A DNA stretch of 64,000 bases from Pseudomonas argentinensis (GTDB taxonomy: Bacteria > Pseudomonadota > Gammaproteobacteria > Pseudomonadales > Pseudomonadaceae). A model generated the notes under the pieces. That model searched no databases, was not told the origin of the DNA, and saw only the letters and a list, made by a program, of their open reading frames with translations. The first letter of the stretch is position 1. Each line of letters starts with the position of its first letter. The translations under genes and the position numbers were made by a program. Where the stretch lies: contig NZ_CP056087.1 of the NCBI RefSeq assembly GCF_001839655.2, positions 620,001 to 684,000 on the forward strand, read 5' to 3'. Positions 44,771 through 55,621 of this stretch are shown in pieces.

Positions 44771-44899
44771 CAGCTTCAAGCTGCAAGCCACAAGCCTCAA
44801 GTAAGAGCAAAAGCTTGATCGCGATCTTGAGGCGCACGCCATGCTAGCTTGCAGCTTGCAGCTTGCAGCTTGCAGCTTGCAGCTTGCAGCTTGCAGCTT
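44771..44899. repeat. Heptad-type hairpin repeat with a tandem AGCTTGC array, copy 3
   Basis: The left arm CAGCTTCAAGCTGCAAGCCA (from 44771) faces a right arm that has expanded into about 7.7 perfect copies of AGCTTGC (44846-44899). The array runs into the TAA stop codon of aauR (44898-44900, complement). Related hairpins without expansion lie at 12668 and 18622. The tandem array suggests slippage and may vary in length between strains. Confidence 0.8.
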
Positions 44900-46217
44900 A
44901 AAGCCCGTACTTCTTCACCTTGTCGAACAGCGTGGTCTTGGCCATGCCAAGAGCCTGGGCGGCCTGGCTGAGATTGCCGGCGTGCTGTTCGAGGGCGTCG
45001 ACCAGCAGGTTGCGTTCGAAGGCTTCCACGGCTTCGGCAAAGGTGGCGGGGTTGCCTTCGTTGGCGCCGCTCTTCTTGAAGGCCGGCAGGCCGAGGGCGA
45101 AGCGTTCGGCGACATTGCGCAGTTCGCGCACGTTGCCAGGCCAGTCATGGGCCAGCAGGGCGGCCAGGGTATGGCGGTCCAGTTCGGGCGCGGCGCGGTC
45201 GAAGCGCAGGGCCGAGAGCTGCAGGAAGTGCTCGAACAGCAGGGCGATATCCTCGCGGCGCTCGCGCAGTGGCGGCAGCTCCAGGGTCACCACGTTGAGG
45301 CGATAGTAGAGGTCGCTGCGAAACTGGCCGTTCCTGCCGGCCTCGTCGAGGTCGGCCTTGGTGGCGGCGATCACCCGGCAATCGACGGCGATCGGCTGGT
45401 TCGAGCCCAGGCGCTCCAGGCTGTGTTCCTGCAGCACGCGCAATAGCTTGATCTGCAGGTTGAGCGGCATGCTTTCGATCTCGTCTAGAAACAGGCTGCC
45501 GCCATTGGCGTGCTCGATCTTGCCGATGCGCCGTTTGCCAGCGCCGGTAAAGGCATGGGCCTCATGGCCGAAGATCTCGCTCTCGAACAGGTTTTCCGGC
45601 AGGCCGCCGCAGTTCAGCGCCACGAAGGCCTTGCTCTGCCGGCGGCTGAAGTCGTGCAGGCAGCGGGCGACCAGCTCCTTGCCAGTGCCGGTCTCGCCTT
45701 CGATCAGCACGTTGGCGGAGGTGTCGGCGACGTTGGCGATCAGCTCGCGCAGTTGCTGCATGGCCGGCGAGCGGCCGATCAGACGGTGCTCCAAGGCCTG
45801 CTTGCCAGCCAGTTGGCGGCGCAGCGACGACACCTCGCGGGCCAGGCTACGTTGCTCCAGGGCGCGGCGGGCGACGTCCACCAGGCGCTCCGGGGAAAAG
45901 GGTTTCTCCATGAAGTCGTAGGCGCCGTCGCGCATGGCGCCTACCGCCATGCCGATGTCACCGTGACCGGTGATCAGCACCACCGGCAGGCTGGGATCGC
46001 GGCGCTTGAGCTCGCCGAGCAGTTGCAGGCCATCCATGCCGGGCAGGCGGATATCGCTGATGACGATGCCGGCGAAATCCGCATCGATGCGCCGCAGGGC
46101 GTCTTCGGCGCTGCCCACGCCTTCGCAGGGGATGTCCTCCAGTGCCAGGGCCTGCTGGCAGCCGAGCAGCACGTGGGGGTCGTCCTCGACGATCAGCACG
46201 GTGAGGTCATCATTCAT
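44898..46217 (-). CDS. aauR: Sigma-54-dependent response regulator AauR
   Basis: A 439-residue NtrC/DctD-type activator. The receiver domain (about 5-118) has the acceptor Asp in VISDIRLPGMDG and Lys in FMEKPFSPE. The AAA+ domain (about 140-370) has Walker A GETGTGKE, the sigma-54 contact loop EIFGHEAHAFTGA and the arginine-finger region FRSDLYYRLNV. The C-terminal Fis helix-turn-helix ends GNLSQAAQALGMAKTTLFDKV. Note that the loop has EAHAFTGA in place of the common GAFTGA. Gene order with aauS, ggt and aatPMQJ identifies it as AauR, activator of acidic amino acid uptake. Confidence 0.87.
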   Translation of the reverse strand: MNDDLTVLIVEDDPHVLLGCQQALALEDIPCEGVGSAEDALRRIDADFAGIVISDIRLPGMDGLQLLGELKRRDPSLPVVLITGHGDIGMAVGAMRDGAYDFMEKPFSPERLVDVARRALEQRSLAREVSSLRRQLAGKQALEHRLIGRSPAMQQLRELIANVADTSANVLIEGETGTGKELVARCLHDFSRRQSKAFVALNCGGLPENLFESEIFGHEAHAFTGAGKRRIGKIEHANGGSLFLDEIESMPLNLQIKLLRVLQEHSLERLGSNQPIAVDCRVIAATKADLDEAGRNGQFRSDLYYRLNVVTLELPPLRERREDIALLFEHFLQLSALRFDRAAPELDRHTLAALLAHDWPGNVRELRNVAERFALGLPAFKKSGANEGNPATFAEAVEAFERNLLVDALEQHAGNLSQAAQALGMAKTTLFDKVKKYGL

Positions 46218-48111
46218 CGGGTGTCTCCATGACAACGGCAACCTGGGGCAGGTTGAGTTCGAAAGCGGTGCCGCCCTGGGGCGGATGGTCGGCGCTGAGG
46301 CTGCCGCCGGCGGCTGCGGCGAGGCTGGCCGATAGCGTCAGGCCGAGCCCCAGGCCCTGCTCGCCGGGCTTGGTGGTGAAGAAGGGTTCGAACAGGTGGG
46401 TACGGTCTTCGGGAGCGATGCCGGGGCCGTTGTCCTGCACGCGCAGGCGGTAGCGCTCGCCCTCGGCGCTGCCCTGCAGCCACAGGTGGCGATCGGCCTG
46501 GGTGCTCATCGCGTCGGCGGCATTGGCGATCAGGTTGACCAGGATCTGCTCCAGGCGGGTCTGGTTGATCGCCAGCCGGGCGTCCTCGAACTGGTGATGG
46601 ATGTTCAGCGGCGTGCGCTCCAGACGCGGCTGCACCACCTGCAGGGCGGCGTCCACGGCCTTGCTCAGGCTGGCTTCGCCACCGTCGTTGGAGCGGCGGG
46701 CGAAGGCGCGCAGGCTGCCGGTGATCTTGCCCATGCGGTCGACCAGTTCGTTGATGGTCTGCAGGTTGGTGGTGGCCACGTCGTAGGCACCGCGGGACAG
46801 GAAGCGCACGGTGTTGCCGGACAGCGTGCGCAGCGCCGCCAGCGGCTGGTTGAGTTCGTGGGCGATGCTGGTGGACATCTGCCCGATGACCGCCAACTTG
46901 CCGGCCTGCACCAGTTCGTCCTGGGCCAGGCGCAGGGTCTCCTCGGCCTGGCGGCGCTCGCGAATCTGCGCCTTGAGGCGGTCGTTGCTGGCGCGCAGGT
47001 CGGCGGTGCGCTCGGTGATCTTGCGCTCCAGCTCGCTGTTGGCCAGCTGCAGGGCCTCACGAGCGGCCAGGCGGGTGGCAATCACCTTGCGCCGCTCGTT
47101 CCAGGCGATCAGCAGAAAGGCCAGCAGGGCGAAGCCGGCGGCGGCCAGCATGCCGTGGCTGACCGCTTCGCGGCGCAGGTCCTGCAGTGGGCTGAGCAGG
47201 GTCAGGTGCCAGGGTGTGTCTTCCAGGGGGCGGCTCTGGGCGAGGTAGTGGGTGACCTCGCTGGCATCCTGCGCATTGTGACCGGCGAAGCTGACCTGCT
47301 CGACCCCGGTGTCCAGCGCCTGGCGCGCCAGGGGGATCAACTCGTCGAGCGACGACCAGTGATACTGCAGGCTGCGCGCCAGGCGCTCCTTGGTTTCGGC
47401 CACCAGCGGACGTACCGCCTTGAGACGCCGCGCCGGATCGCTGGAAAGAATGATGATGCCGTTTTCGTCGCTGACGTAGGCCTCGAGGCGCGCCCGTTGC
47501 CAGCGCTGCTCGAGCGGGTCGAGGCGTACCTTGACCACCGCCACGCCGATGATCCGGCCGTTGGCCTTGAGACCGTGAGACAGGTAGTAGCCGGGCTCGC
47601 CGGTGGTGCTGCCGATCCCGTAGAAGCGGCCCTGCTCGCCTTCCAGGGCGTCCTGGAAATAGGCGCGGAACGAGAGATCCTCGCCCAGGTAGCTGTCGGC
47701 CTGGCGCCAGTTGCTGGTGGCCAGCACGCGGCCGTCGGTGTCCATCACGTAGATGGCCAGGCTGCCGCTGCGCTGGTTGAGGCCTTCAAGGTAGTCGTTG
47801 ACGCGCTGGCGCCGGTAGGCGTCGGGGGTCAGCAGCAGACGGCTGACGTTGGATTCGAGCTCCAGCAAGCTGGGCAGGTAGGTGTACTTGTTGATCTCGC
47901 TTTCCACCGCCCGGGCATTGAGCTCGAGCTGGCGCTCACCGCTTTCGACCAGACTGCGGATGCCCGATTTTTCGCTCAGGTAGTAGCCGGCGTAGCCGCA
48001 GGCGGCCACCAGTGCCAGCATCAGCAGGGTCAGCGACAGGTGGCGGACGTAGCGCGGTTTGGCGGCCAAGGCGGGCGGCACCCGAGGTGGACTGATGGAC
48101 GCGCATTGCAT
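46210..48111 (-). CDS. aauS: Sensor histidine kinase AauS (DctB-like)
   Basis: A 633-residue membrane kinase. Two transmembrane helices (about 25-45 and 325-345) bound a large periplasmic dCache-type sensor domain. A coiled coil follows (REALQLANSELERKITERTA), then the HisKA domain with phospho-acceptor in STSIAHELNQPLAALRTLSG, and an ATPase domain with NLIANAADAMS, DNGPGIAPE and GLGLGLTLSASLAAAAGG. It presumably senses Asp or Glu in the periplasm. GTG at 48114 or 48120 are alternative starts. The stop overlaps the aauR start by 8 bp. Confidence 0.86.
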   Translation of the reverse strand: MQCASISPPRVPPALAAKPRYVRHLSLTLLMLALVAACGYAGYYLSEKSGIRSLVESGERQLELNARAVESEINKYTYLPSLLELESNVSRLLLTPDAYRRQRVNDYLEGLNQRSGSLAIYVMDTDGRVLATSNWRQADSYLGEDLSFRAYFQDALEGEQGRFYGIGSTTGEPGYYLSHGLKANGRIIGVAVVKVRLDPLEQRWQRARLEAYVSDENGIIILSSDPARRLKAVRPLVAETKERLARSLQYHWSSLDELIPLARQALDTGVEQVSFAGHNAQDASEVTHYLAQSRPLEDTPWHLTLLSPLQDLRREAVSHGMLAAAGFALLAFLLIAWNERRKVIATRLAAREALQLANSELERKITERTADLRASNDRLKAQIRERRQAEETLRLAQDELVQAGKLAVIGQMSTSIAHELNQPLAALRTLSGNTVRFLSRGAYDVATTNLQTINELVDRMGKITGSLRAFARRSNDGGEASLSKAVDAALQVVQPRLERTPLNIHHQFEDARLAINQTRLEQILVNLIANAADAMSTQADRHLWLQGSAEGERYRLRVQDNGPGIAPEDRTHLFEPFFTTKPGEQGLGLGLTLSASLAAAAGGSLSADHPPQGGTAFELNLPQVAVVMETPDE

Positions 48112-48210
48112 CACAGTCACCGTGACCGAACCAGCCCGCGCAGGGGCGCGGGTGGCGGCTCACCGCCGCGGGTGCGGCAGTGCCGTGGGGGGCGGCTCAT
48201 GACACGGGAC

Positions 48211-49884
<1,674 letters not shown>

Positions 49885-49954
49885 GATGGGTCTCGATCAT
49901 TGTTGTACTTGTCGAGTCTAGGCCCATCATCGCTGCGATGGTGGGCCTGGTGCA

Positions 49955-50689
49955 TCAATGCTGGAGGATCTTGGCGAGGAACTGCTGGGCGCGGTCGGAG
50001 CGGGCGCTGATATCGCCGAAGAACTCTTCCTTGGGGCAGTCTTCGACGATCTTGCCGGCGTCCATGAAGATCACCCGGTCGGCGACCTTGCGGGCGAAGC
50101 CCATCTCGTGGGTCACGCACATCATGGTCATGCCTTCGTGGGCCAGCTGCACCATCACGTCGAGCACTTCGTTGACCATTTCCGGGTCCAGCGCCGAGGT
50201 CGGTTCGTCGAACAGCATGACGATCGGGTCCATGGCCAGGGCGCGGGCAATCGCCACCCGCTGCTGCTGGCCGCCGGAGAGCTGGCCCGGGTGCTTGTGG
50301 GCGTGCTCCGAGAGGCCGACGCGGTCGAGCAGCTGCAGGCCTTTGTTGGTGGCCTCTTCCTTGCTGCGGCCCAGCACCTTGATCTGCGCGATGGTCAGGT
50401 TTTCGGTGATGGTCAGGTGCGGGAACAGCTCGAAGTGCTGGAACACCATGCCGACGCGCGAGCGCAGCTTGGGCAGGTTGGTCTTCTTGTCGGCAATCGA
50501 GGTGCCATCGACCACGATGTCGCCCTTCTGGAAGGGCTCCAGGGCGTTGACGCACTTGATCAGGGTCGACTTGCCCGAGCCGGACGGCCCGCAGACCACG
50601 ACCACTTCGCCTTTCTTGACGTCCGTGGTGCAGTCGGTCAGCACCTGGAAGTCCCCATACCACTTGTTGACGTTCTTGATGGAAATCAT
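49955..50689 (-). CDS. aatP: Acidic amino acid ABC transporter ATP-binding protein
   Basis: A 244-residue ATPase. Walker A is [14 protein letters not shown] (about 32-45), the signature [15 protein letters not shown], and Walker [16 protein letters not shown]. It drives uptake of Asp and Glu with AatQ, AatM and AatJ. The start overlaps the aatM stop by 4 bp. Confidence 0.92.
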   Translation of the reverse strand: MISIKNVNKWYGDFQVLTDCTTDVKKGEVVVVCGPSGSGKSTLIKCVNALEPFQKGDIVVDGTSIADKKTNLPKLRSRVGMVFQHFELFPHLTITENLTIAQIKVLGRSKEEATNKGLQLLDRVGLSEHAHKHPGQLSGGQQQRVAIARALAMDPIVMLFDEPTSALDPEMVNEVLDVMVQLAHEGMTMMCVTHEMGFARKVADRVIFMDAGKIVEDCPKEEFFGDISARSDRAQQFLAKILQH

Positions 50690-51354
50690 ACGGCTAACCT
50701 TTTTTGCAGGAGCTTGACCAGCTGCGAGGCCGCGAAGCTGATGGTGAAGTAGACCAGGCCGGCGAAGATCAGGAATTCATGGGGCTGACCCAGAATGTCG
50801 CCGCGCGAGCGGGCAGCATTGAGGAAGTCCATCAGGCCGACGGTGTAGACCAGCGAGGTGTCCTGGAACAGGATGATGCTCTGCTGCAGCAGCAGCGGGG
50901 TCATCTTGCGAAATGCCTGGGGCAGGATGATCAGGCGCATGGTCTGGCCGTAGCTCATGCCCAGTGCCTGGGCAGCGCCCATCTGGCCCTTGGGTATGGA
51001 CTGGATGCCGGCACGGACGATTTCGCAGAAGTACGCCGCCTCGAACATGATGAAGGCCACCAGGCAGGACGCGAACGCGCCCACGGGGGTGTCCTCGCCG
51101 GTGATCCAGCGCAGGATGAACGGCACCGCGAAGTAGAACCAGGTGATCACCAGCAGCAGCGGGATCGAGCGGAAGTAGTTGACGTAGGTGGCTGCCACCT
51201 TGGACAACAGCACGTTGCTCGACAGGCGCATCAGCGCCAGCAGGGTGCCGAGAATCACACCACCGATGACGCCCATGACCATAAGTTGCAGGGTCATGGC
51301 CATGCCTTCCCAGAGGCCTGGCAGAGCGGGGATGATCTGACTGAAGTCCATCAT
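50686..51354 (-). CDS. aatM: Acidic amino acid ABC transporter permease AatM
   Basis: A 222-residue inner-membrane permease with about five helices. The EAA loop is [20 protein letters not shown] (about 130-149). It pairs with AatQ to form the channel. The start overlaps the aatQ stop by 4 bp; ATG 51351 is a possible alternative. Confidence 0.9.
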   Translation of the reverse strand: MMDFSQIIPALPGLWEGMAMTLQLMVMGVIGGVILGTLLALMRLSSNVLLSKVAATYVNYFRSIPLLLVITWFYFAVPFILRWITGEDTPVGAFASCLVAFIMFEAAYFCEIVRAGIQSIPKGQMGAAQALGMSYGQTMRLIILPQAFRKMTPLLLQQSIILFQDTSLVYTVGLMDFLNAARSRGDILGQPHEFLIFAGLVYFTISFAASQLVKLLQKRLAV

Positions 51355-52097
51355 TTACCTCCCACGGAGATCAGGCCCGGCACGGCGACCTTACGCTCGA
51401 CCATGCGCATGATCATCATCAGGCTCATGTTCAGGGTGAAGTAGATCAGCGTCGCCAGGGTGAAGGCTTCGAACAGGTTGGCGCTGAATTCGGCGGTCTG
51501 CTTGGTCTGCGCGAGCAGCTCCATGAGGCCGATCAGCGAGGCCACCGAGGAGTTCTTGAAGATGTTCAGGAACTCACTGGTTAATGGCGGAATGATGATC
51601 CGGTAGGCCTGGGGCAGCAGCACGTTGCGGTAGATCTGCGGCAGGCGAAAGCCCATGGCGTAGGCCGCGGCAGTCTGGCCCTTGGGCAGTGCCTGAATGC
51701 CGGTGCGCACCTGCTCGCATACCCGTGCGGCAGTGAACAAGCCGAGGCAGACCACGACCGACAGATAGGCCGAGGTAGCCGGGTTGAGGTCCTGCTTGAA
51801 CCATAACTCCAGCGGTTCGGGCAGCAGGTCCGGCACCAGGAAGTACCAGAGGAACAGCTGCACCAGCAGCGGCACGTTTCGGAAGATCTCCACGTAGGCG
51901 GTGGCGATCCCGGAGATCAGGCGGTTCGGCACGGTGCGCATCACACCGAGCAGCGAGCCGAGCGACAGGGCGATCAACCAGCCGACCAGGGCGATGGCGA
52001 TGGTCCAGCCCAGGCCGGTGATGAACCACTCCAGGTAGATTTCATCGCCAATGCCGGTGGACTTGAAGAATATGCCCCAGTCCCAGTTGTAGTTCAT
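51351..52097 (-). CDS. aatQ: Acidic amino acid ABC transporter permease AatQ
   Basis: A 248-residue permease. NYNWDWGIFF at the N-terminus and the EAA loop AAYAMGFRLPQIYRNVLLPQ are typical of GltJ/AatQ proteins. It is the first gene after aatJ, separated by a 174-bp gap with a stable hairpin. Confidence 0.9.
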   Translation of the reverse strand: MNYNWDWGIFFKSTGIGDEIYLEWFITGLGWTIAIALVGWLIALSLGSLLGVMRTVPNRLISGIATAYVEIFRNVPLLVQLFLWYFLVPDLLPEPLELWFKQDLNPATSAYLSVVVCLGLFTAARVCEQVRTGIQALPKGQTAAAYAMGFRLPQIYRNVLLPQAYRIIIPPLTSEFLNIFKNSSVASLIGLMELLAQTKQTAEFSANLFEAFTLATLIYFTLNMSLMMIMRMVERKVAVPGLISVGGK

Positions 52098-52234
52098 TCG
52101 GGTTTCCCCTCAGGTGAGTTGACGTGGCGAAGCCAGGTGGCGGGCAACAGTCCCCCGCATCCGCGTGAGCGAACGGTGTTCGGCTTCGTCAGGAAATGGA
52201 TGGAGCGGCCGGCGGCCCCTCCGGATCCCCGCTA

Positions 52235-52258
52235 CGCCCCCTTCTCGTGAAAGGGGCG
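52235..52258. promoter_or_regulatory. Hairpin between aatJ and aatQ
   Basis: CGCCCC-CTT and AA-GGGGCG pair in the gap 14 bp after the aatJ stop. Such hairpins after the binding-protein gene usually protect that part of the mRNA or reduce read-through, giving excess binding protein over membrane parts. Confidence 0.5.
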
Positions 52259-52271
52259 CGGCATCACACCG

Positions 52272-53180
52272 TCAGATCTGCTCGGCAGACTTGTCGGTGG
52301 GATTGGCGATCAGCTTCTTCAGCTCTTCGCTCATGGGGAAGTTGAGGTTCAGGCCTTTTGGCGGAACAGGCTGCTGGAACCACTTGTTGTAGAGGTCGTT
52401 GATCTCGCCCGATGCGAAGGTGTCGGCAATGGCCTTGTCGACCACCTTCTTGAAGCCTTCGTCGCCCTTGCGAACCATGCAGCCGTAGATTTCGAAGGAC
52501 TGCGGGGTGCCGACCACGTGCCAGTCGTCCGGCTGCTTGGCCTTGGCCATTTCGCCGGCCAGCAGGGCGTCATCCATCATGAAGGCCACTGCGCGGTTGG
52601 ACTCGAGCATCAGGAAGGATTCGCCGTGATCCTTGGCGGAAATCACGTTCATGCCCATCTTCTTCTCGGCGTTCATGGCCTTGAGCAGGCGCTCGGACGT
52701 GGTGCCGGCGGTGGTCACCACGTTCTTGCCCCTGAGGTCCTCGAAGTCGTTCACGCCGCTGCTTTTCTTGGTCAGCAGGCGGGTGCCCACTTCGAAGATG
52801 CCGACGGAGAAGTCGACCTGGCGCTGGCGCTCGACGTTGTTGGTGGTGGAGCCGCACTCCAGGTCCACGGTGCCGTTCTGTACCAGCGGGATGCGGGTCT
52901 GGGAGGTCACCAGGTTGTAGCGCACCTTCAGGTCAGGCAGCTCCAGTTCCTTTTTCAGCTCTTCGACGACCTTCAGTTGCAGGTCATGGGAGTAGCCAAC
53001 CGGCTGCTTGGAAGTGTCGCCGTAGTAGGAGAAGGGGATGGACGAGTCGCGGTGGCCCAGGGTGATGGTGCCCGAGTCCTTGATCTTCTTCAGGGTGCCG
53101 GTCAGTTCGGCAGCGAAAACCGGGCTGGACATCAGGGTGGCGGCAACGGCTACAGCCAGTACGCGGGGGACGAGACGCAT
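52272..53180 (-). CDS. aatJ: Glutamate/aspartate periplasmic binding protein AatJ
   Basis: A 302-residue family 3 binding protein of the GltI/AatJ type. A signal peptide (about 1-23, ending PVFAA) precedes TGTLKKIKDSGTITLGHRDS. VDLECGSTTNNVERQRQVDF is a hallmark of the Asp/Glu-binding subgroup. It is the first gene of aatJQMP-ggt-aauSR, and its upstream region carries a sigma-54 promoter, an AauR-type site and an Hfq/Crc motif. Confidence 0.92.
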   Translation of the reverse strand: MRLVPRVLAVAVAATLMSSPVFAAELTGTLKKIKDSGTITLGHRDSSIPFSYYGDTSKQPVGYSHDLQLKVVEELKKELELPDLKVRYNLVTSQTRIPLVQNGTVDLECGSTTNNVERQRQVDFSVGIFEVGTRLLTKKSSGVNDFEDLRGKNVVTTAGTTSERLLKAMNAEKKMGMNVISAKDHGESFLMLESNRAVAFMMDDALLAGEMAKAKQPDDWHVVGTPQSFEIYGCMVRKGDEGFKKVVDKAIADTFASGEINDLYNKWFQQPVPPKGLNLNFPMSEELKKLIANPTDKSAEQI

Positions 53181-53192
53181 GAGGAATCCTCG

Positions 53193-53206
53193 GTGTTGTT
53201 GTTATT
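53193..53206 (-). promoter_or_regulatory. Hfq/Crc motif before aatJ
   Basis: The minus-strand mRNA reads AAUAACAACAACAC immediately 5' of the GAGGA ribosome binding site. It is an uninterrupted AAN-type run, a strong candidate for Hfq/Crc repression of acidic amino acid uptake. Confidence 0.65.
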
Positions 53207-53271
53207 GAGGACGTACTTCTAGGTACGTGCCTGCTGATGGAAGGGCTATCGCTTTTCCTGTCCTGTAGGGG

Positions 53272-53288
53272 AGCAGGATGTGTGCCAG
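53272..53288 (-). promoter_or_regulatory. Sigma-54 promoter of aatJ
   Basis: The minus strand reads CTGGCACACATCCTGCT, with the GG and GC pairs exactly 10 bases apart, 92 bp before the start codon. Confidence 0.82.
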
Positions 53289-53405
53289 GCCTCGATAGCT
53301 CCGTTTCCATTGCGCAACTGCATGAATATTAAGGCTATTTACTTTCAGTTCTGGCGCTGGGAAAAGGCGTGATGGTCGGATGTTCGGTTTTTCGACCGTC
53401 CGGCG

Positions 53406-53419
53406 TTCGGATTTCCGAA
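53406..53419. promoter_or_regulatory. AauR enhancer site
   Basis: TTCGG-ATTT-CCGAA is an exact match to TTCGG-N4-CCGAA, the inverted repeat I recall as the AauR binding motif in P. putida. It lies about 120 bp upstream of the sigma-54 promoter. A weaker copy, TTCGG-TTTT-TCGAC, lies at 53383-53396. Confidence 0.7.
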
Positions 53420-53427
53420 CGAAAGAA

Positions 53428-53448
53428 GGGCGGCCTGGATGGCCGCCC
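53428..53448 (-). terminator. Terminator of the secreted unknown gene
   Basis: GGGCGGCC-TGGAT-GGCCGCCC forms an 8-bp stem 13 bp after the stop at 53462, followed on the minus strand by TTCTTTCG. The distance to the AauR site is only 8 bp, so read-through could matter for aatJ. Confidence 0.65.
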
Positions 53449-53461
53449 GGGGAGTCGCTGC

Positions 53462-54259
53462 TTAGCGATTACGCAGAAAGGCGTTGATGAAGTCGCCCTG
53501 GTTGGCGGCGTCACGCTCGGTGGTGAACTGGATGCGATTGTCCTGTTCGCGAATCTTCATTTCCTTGCCGAAGCTGCACTCGACGCTGTTCAGCTTGGCA
53601 GCCTGCTCCTTGAATGCCGGCGAGCTGCTGCACAGGCTGTTCATCTGGTTGACCACCTCGCCGCAGTAGCCGGACACGCTCAGTTCCTTGAGCAGTTGGT
53701 CATCCATGGCCTGCCAGTCGATGTCGGTCTTCAGGGTGGTGCCGCAGCTGGTCGAGGCCTCGGCGTCCATCTGTTGCAGGCGCTCGACGTGGTACTGCTG
53801 ACGCTTCTCGCGGTCGAAACGGGCGAGCTTCTCCTGCACGCCGTCCTTGTGCTGCTTTTCATAGAGGGCGAGCAGTTCGGCCGGCTTGACCGCCTTGCTG
53901 GCCTTGTCGTCGAAGCTCAGGTACAGCGGGTCGCGGTTGTTCGGCAGGTACAGCTGATAGGACTCGCCGCCCCATTCCTGGCGCTGGCCGAGCAGCACGT
54001 AGCTGCTGCCATCGAGGGTGGTGGCGTAGTCGCTTTCGTCCTGGCTGCGCGGCTCGACCTTGGTCAGCAGCACCACTTCATCCAGCGGATGGTTGATACC
54101 GCTGATCTGCACCAGGGCCTGTTTCTCGTCGCTGCTGGGGGCGACCACGACGCTGATGCCCTTGTCAGCGGCGAACGCCTTGGGATATTTCGCCAGTTCC
54201 AGGGCGCTGGCGTTGAAGGTCAGGAAGGTTGAGGCGATAAGCAGCGACAGCCGTGTCAT
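53462..54259 (-). CDS. Secreted protein of unknown function
   Basis: A 265-residue protein with a signal peptide (about 1-19, ending NASA). The mature part has six cysteines (for example CGTTLK, GYCGEVV, SLCSSSPAF, VECSFG), which fits a disulfide-bonded periplasmic protein. A charged central stretch (about 140-175) may be helical. I do not recognise a family. It has its own terminator and is upstream of the Aat promoter region. Confidence 0.72.
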   Translation of the reverse strand: MTRLSLLIASTFLTFNASALELAKYPKAFAADKGISVVVAPSSDEKQALVQISGINHPLDEVVLLTKVEPRSQDESDYATTLDGSSYVLLGQRQEWGGESYQLYLPNNRDPLYLSFDDKASKAVKPAELLALYEKQHKDGVQEKLARFDREKRQQYHVERLQQMDAEASTSCGTTLKTDIDWQAMDDQLLKELSVSGYCGEVVNQMNSLCSSSPAFKEQAAKLNSVECSFGKEMKIREQDNRIQFTTERDAANQGDFINAFLRNR

Positions 54260-54348
54260 GGCAGGATCCCTTGGTGGTTGATGGGTGCGAGTCTAACGGC
54301 GTCTGACAGCGGGCACTGTGCGCCCGTTCCCGCTGGCAAACGCTCTGC

Positions 54349-55371
54349 TCAGAACTGCATCACCACCCGGCCTTCGATCTGCCCGGCGCGCATCTGCTCG
54401 AGCACGCCGTTGACGTTGTCCAGCCGGTCACGGTGGATGGTCGCCTTGACCAGGCCTTCGCCGGCGAAGTCCAGGGCCTCCTGCAGATCCGCGCGGGTGC
54501 CGACGATGGACCCGGTGATGCTTATGGCCTTGAGCACCACGTCGAAGATCGGTGTCGGGAAGTCGCCCGGTGGCAGGCCGACCAGGGCCACGGTGCCGCC
54601 GCGCCGGGCCATGCCGATGGCCTGGCCAAAGGCGCTGTTCGATACCGCGGTGACCAGCACGCCATGGGCGCCGCCGATGTCGCGCTGAATGACCTCGGCC
54701 GGGTTTTCATGGCGGGCATTGATGGTCAGGCTGGCGCCGAGCTTTCTGGCCAGCGTCAGCTTGGCATCGTCCACGTCGATGGCCGCCACGTGCAGGCCCA
54801 TGGCGCGGGCGTACTGCACGGCCACGTGACCCAGGCCGCCGATGCCGGAAATCGCCACCCACTGGCCGGGGCGGGCGCCGGTCACTTTCAGGCCTTTGTA
54901 GACGGTGACGCCGGCGCAGAGGATCGGCGCGATCTCGGCGAACTCGACGCGCTTGGGCAGGATACCCACGTAATCGGGGTCGGCCAGCACGTACTCGGCG
55001 TAGCTGCCGTTGACCGAGTAACCGGTGTTCTGCTGCTCGGCGCACAGGGTTTCCCAGCCGGTCAGGCAGTGTTCGCAGCAACCGCAGGCGGTGTACAGCC
55101 AGGGCACGCCGACCCGGTCGTCTTCGCGCACACGGGTGACGCCGGCGCCTACCGCGGCGACGTAGCCAACGCCCTCATGGCCGGGAATGAACGGCAGGCT
55201 GGGCTTTACCGGCCAGTCGCCGTCGGCGGCGTGCAGGTCGGTGTGGCAAACGCCCGCTGCCTCGATCTTCACCAGTATCTGCCCGGGGCCAGGCAGGGGC
55301 ACTTTCACCTCTTCGAGCCGCAGGGGCTCGCCGAAGGCATGGACGACGGCGGCTTTCATGGTCTTCTGCAT
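54349..55371 (-). CDS. adhP: Zinc-dependent alcohol dehydrogenase (AdhP type)
   Basis: A 340-residue medium-chain dehydrogenase. Catalytic zinc ligands are in [10 protein letters not shown] and [12 protein letters not shown]; the structural zinc site is [15 protein letters not shown]. The NAD-binding motif is [15 protein letters not shown] (about 173-187). The start at 55371 ([16 protein letters not shown]) follows GAGGAGG; MKAAVV at 55359 is an alternative. The enzyme interconverts ethanol or other short alcohols with aldehydes. It is divergent from purE. Confidence 0.9.
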   Translation of the reverse strand: MQKTMKAAVVHAFGEPLRLEEVKVPLPGPGQILVKIEAAGVCHTDLHAADGDWPVKPSLPFIPGHEGVGYVAAVGAGVTRVREDDRVGVPWLYTACGCCEHCLTGWETLCAEQQNTGYSVNGSYAEYVLADPDYVGILPKRVEFAEIAPILCAGVTVYKGLKVTGARPGQWVAISGIGGLGHVAVQYARAMGLHVAAIDVDDAKLTLARKLGASLTINARHENPAEVIQRDIGGAHGVLVTAVSNSAFGQAIGMARRGGTVALVGLPPGDFPTPIFDVVLKAISITGSIVGTRADLQEALDFAGEGLVKATIHRDRLDNVNGVLEQMRAGQIEGRVVMQF

Positions 55372-55503
55372 GGCGCGATCCTCCTCGATAGGAACCCCAG
55401 TATGGAAGGCCCGGCGGGGCGGACATTGCTCCAGGACAAATTCCGGTGCCCATGGCGGCACCGGCCGACAGGCGGTCAGTTATCGATTTGTGCGCGACTG
55501 CAG

Positions 55504-55546
55504 TATAATTACCGGTTTACGCAAACCACGCCTCCCGCGTGGTTTG
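55504..55546 (+). promoter_or_regulatory. purE promoter -10 box and leader hairpin
   Basis: A consensus TATAAT (55504-55509) is followed by CAAACCACGC-CTCCC-GCGTGGTTTG (55522-55546), a perfect 10-bp stem, then TTGTTTCTG. The hairpin starts about 6 nt after the expected transcript start and resembles an early terminator in the 5' leader, so attenuation of purEK is possible. The -35 region is weak. Confidence 0.55.
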
Positions 55547-55621
55547 TTGTTTCTGCCGCGGCGCCAAGCGCCCGATCAATCGACATGGCGCCCTGCGCCC
55601 GAGACGTAGAGAGGCACGACG

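Noticed and set aside
44846..44899. Tandem AGCTTGC units considered as a CRISPR-like array
   Set aside because: Units are 7 bp and contiguous with no spacers, so this is a simple tandem repeat.
55519..55534. ACGCAAAC before purE resembles half of the E. coli PurR operator
   Set aside because: The second half does not match and the bases form the arm of a perfect hairpin, so the match is probably chance.
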